Assembly (NCBI GenBank): GCA_035527455.1
Contig: DATLAN010000567.1
Location: 1-7,077 of the forward strand
From: DATLAN01 sp035527455
GTDB lineage: Bacteria > Planctomycetota > Planctomycetia > Pirellulales > Thermoguttaceae
Reading direction: 5' to 3'
DNA: 7,077 nucleotides
The position numbers were made by a program, and so were the translations under genes. The notes below the pieces were generated by a model. It did no database searches. It saw only the letters and a program-made list of their open reading frames with translations, and had not been told where the DNA came from. Below, piece after piece: positions 6,637 through 7,077 of the stretch. Numbering within the stretch: position 1 is the first letter of the stretch; every line of letters starts with the position of its first letter.

Positions 6637-7077
6637 ATGACCGACTCCGGCCATACTCACGGCGACATCACCCAGTGCATCGGGAATACGCCCCTGGTCA
6701 AGCTCCGCCGGTTGACGAAGGACTGCGTGGCTACTGTTCTGGCCAAAATGGAGAACCTCAATCCACTCTGGAGCGTCAAGGACCGGATCGGCCGGGCGAT
6801 GATCGACGCGGCCGAACGCGACGGGCTGATCAAGAAAGACACGATCCTCGTCGAGCCGACCAGCGGCAATACGGGCATCAGTTTGGCGTTCGTGTGTGCC
6901 GCCCGAGGCTATCGGCTGATGGTCACCATGCCGGAAAGCATGAGTCTGGAACGGCGGCGGATGCTCAAGGCGTTGGGGGCCGAACTGATTCTCACGCCGG
7001 CGGCGGAGGGCATGCCCGGGGCCGTGCGAAAGGCCGAACAACTGGTCGCCCAAAACCCCAATTACTACATGCCGCAG
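6637..7077 (+). CDS. cysK: Cysteine synthase (O-acetylserine sulfhydrylase), N-terminal part
   Basis: The reading frame is open from ATG 6637 to the window end, giving 147 of an expected 305-330 residues. It is a fold-type II PLP enzyme that makes L-cysteine from O-acetylserine and sulfide in the cytoplasm. Visible hallmarks are DITQCIGNTPLVKL (10-23), NPLWSVKDRIG (42-52) with K48 as the Schiff-base lysine, the EPTSGNTG substrate loop (73-80), and TMPESMSLERRRMLKALGAELILTP (97-121) followed by AEGMPGA, all typical of CysK rather than threonine synthase. The usual NPAGSVKDR or NPxSSVKDR reads NPLWSVKDR, with Trp two positions before Val. CysM or cystathionine beta-synthase-like members remain possible because the C-terminal half is unseen. 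GAGG (6627-6630) lies 6 bases before the ATG. Expression is likely from the promoter at 6501-6529 under repression at the embedded palindrome. Confidence 0.9.
   Translation, partial: MTDSGHTHGDITQCIGNTPLVKLRRLTKDCVATVLAKMENLNPLWSVKDRIGRAMIDAAERDGLIKKDTILVEPTSGNTGISLAFVCAARGYRLMVTMPESMSLERRRMLKALGAELILTPAAEGMPGAVRKAEQLVAQNPNYYMPQ

Noticed and set aside
6535..7053. 172-codon minus-strand open frame over the start of cysK
   Set aside because: Antisense to cysK, whose PLP lysine and TSGNTG motifs are unambiguous.

Overview
The window reads as a piece of a GC-rich bacterial chromosome, most likely a planctomycete of the Pirellulales type. This is inferred from the very large VWA/glutamine-amidotransferase-like membrane protein paired with a MoxR ATPase, the DUF2007 zinc-ribbon protein, and intergenic regions full of small palindromes. 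No ribosomal or other phylogenetic marker is present to prove it.

Layout, left to right. (1) 1-224: leader with a weak promoter candidate. (2) 225-992, plus: a membrane-tethered DUF2007 plus zinc-ribbon protein. (3) 1016-1114, minus: the first 33 codons of a photolyase-related (FeS-BCP/COG3046 type) gene, cut off at the 3' end of the DUF2007 gene. (4) 1130-1651, minus: a small FMN-binding split-barrel (pyridoxamine phosphate oxidase-like) protein, 15 bp upstream of the photolyase remnant and so probably once its operon partner. (5) 1652-2052: about 400 bp of repeat-rich, gene-free DNA with a 23-bp-arm perfect hairpin, a 7-bp tandem repeat and REP-like palindromes. (6) 6245 down to 2053, minus: a two-gene unit. 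The 1032-residue VWA/GAT-like membrane protein comes first and the MoxR AAA+ ATPase follows after a 92-bp hairpin-containing gap. (7) 6246-6636: divergent intergenic region with a compact, MITE-like nested inverted-repeat element (6290-6461) and a near-consensus sigma70-type promoter whose spacer is filled by a perfect 20-bp palindrome. (8) 6637-7077, plus: the N-terminal 147 residues of cysteine synthase (cysK), running off the window.

How the genes may work together: MoxR ATPases are chaperone-like partners of VWA proteins, so the VWA-MoxR pair is probably one functional unit at the membrane, but the DUF58 protein usual in such operons is absent and the gene order is reversed. cysK appears to be controlled by its own dimeric repressor acting at the palindrome inside its promoter. 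The DUF2007 and split-barrel genes have no visible functional link to the rest.

No complete new defence or mobile system is visible. The most noteworthy signals are the photolyase gene remnant, the promoter-embedded cysK operator, the nested inverted-repeat element upstream of cysK, and the reversed MoxR/VWA pair with a degenerate second MIDAS.
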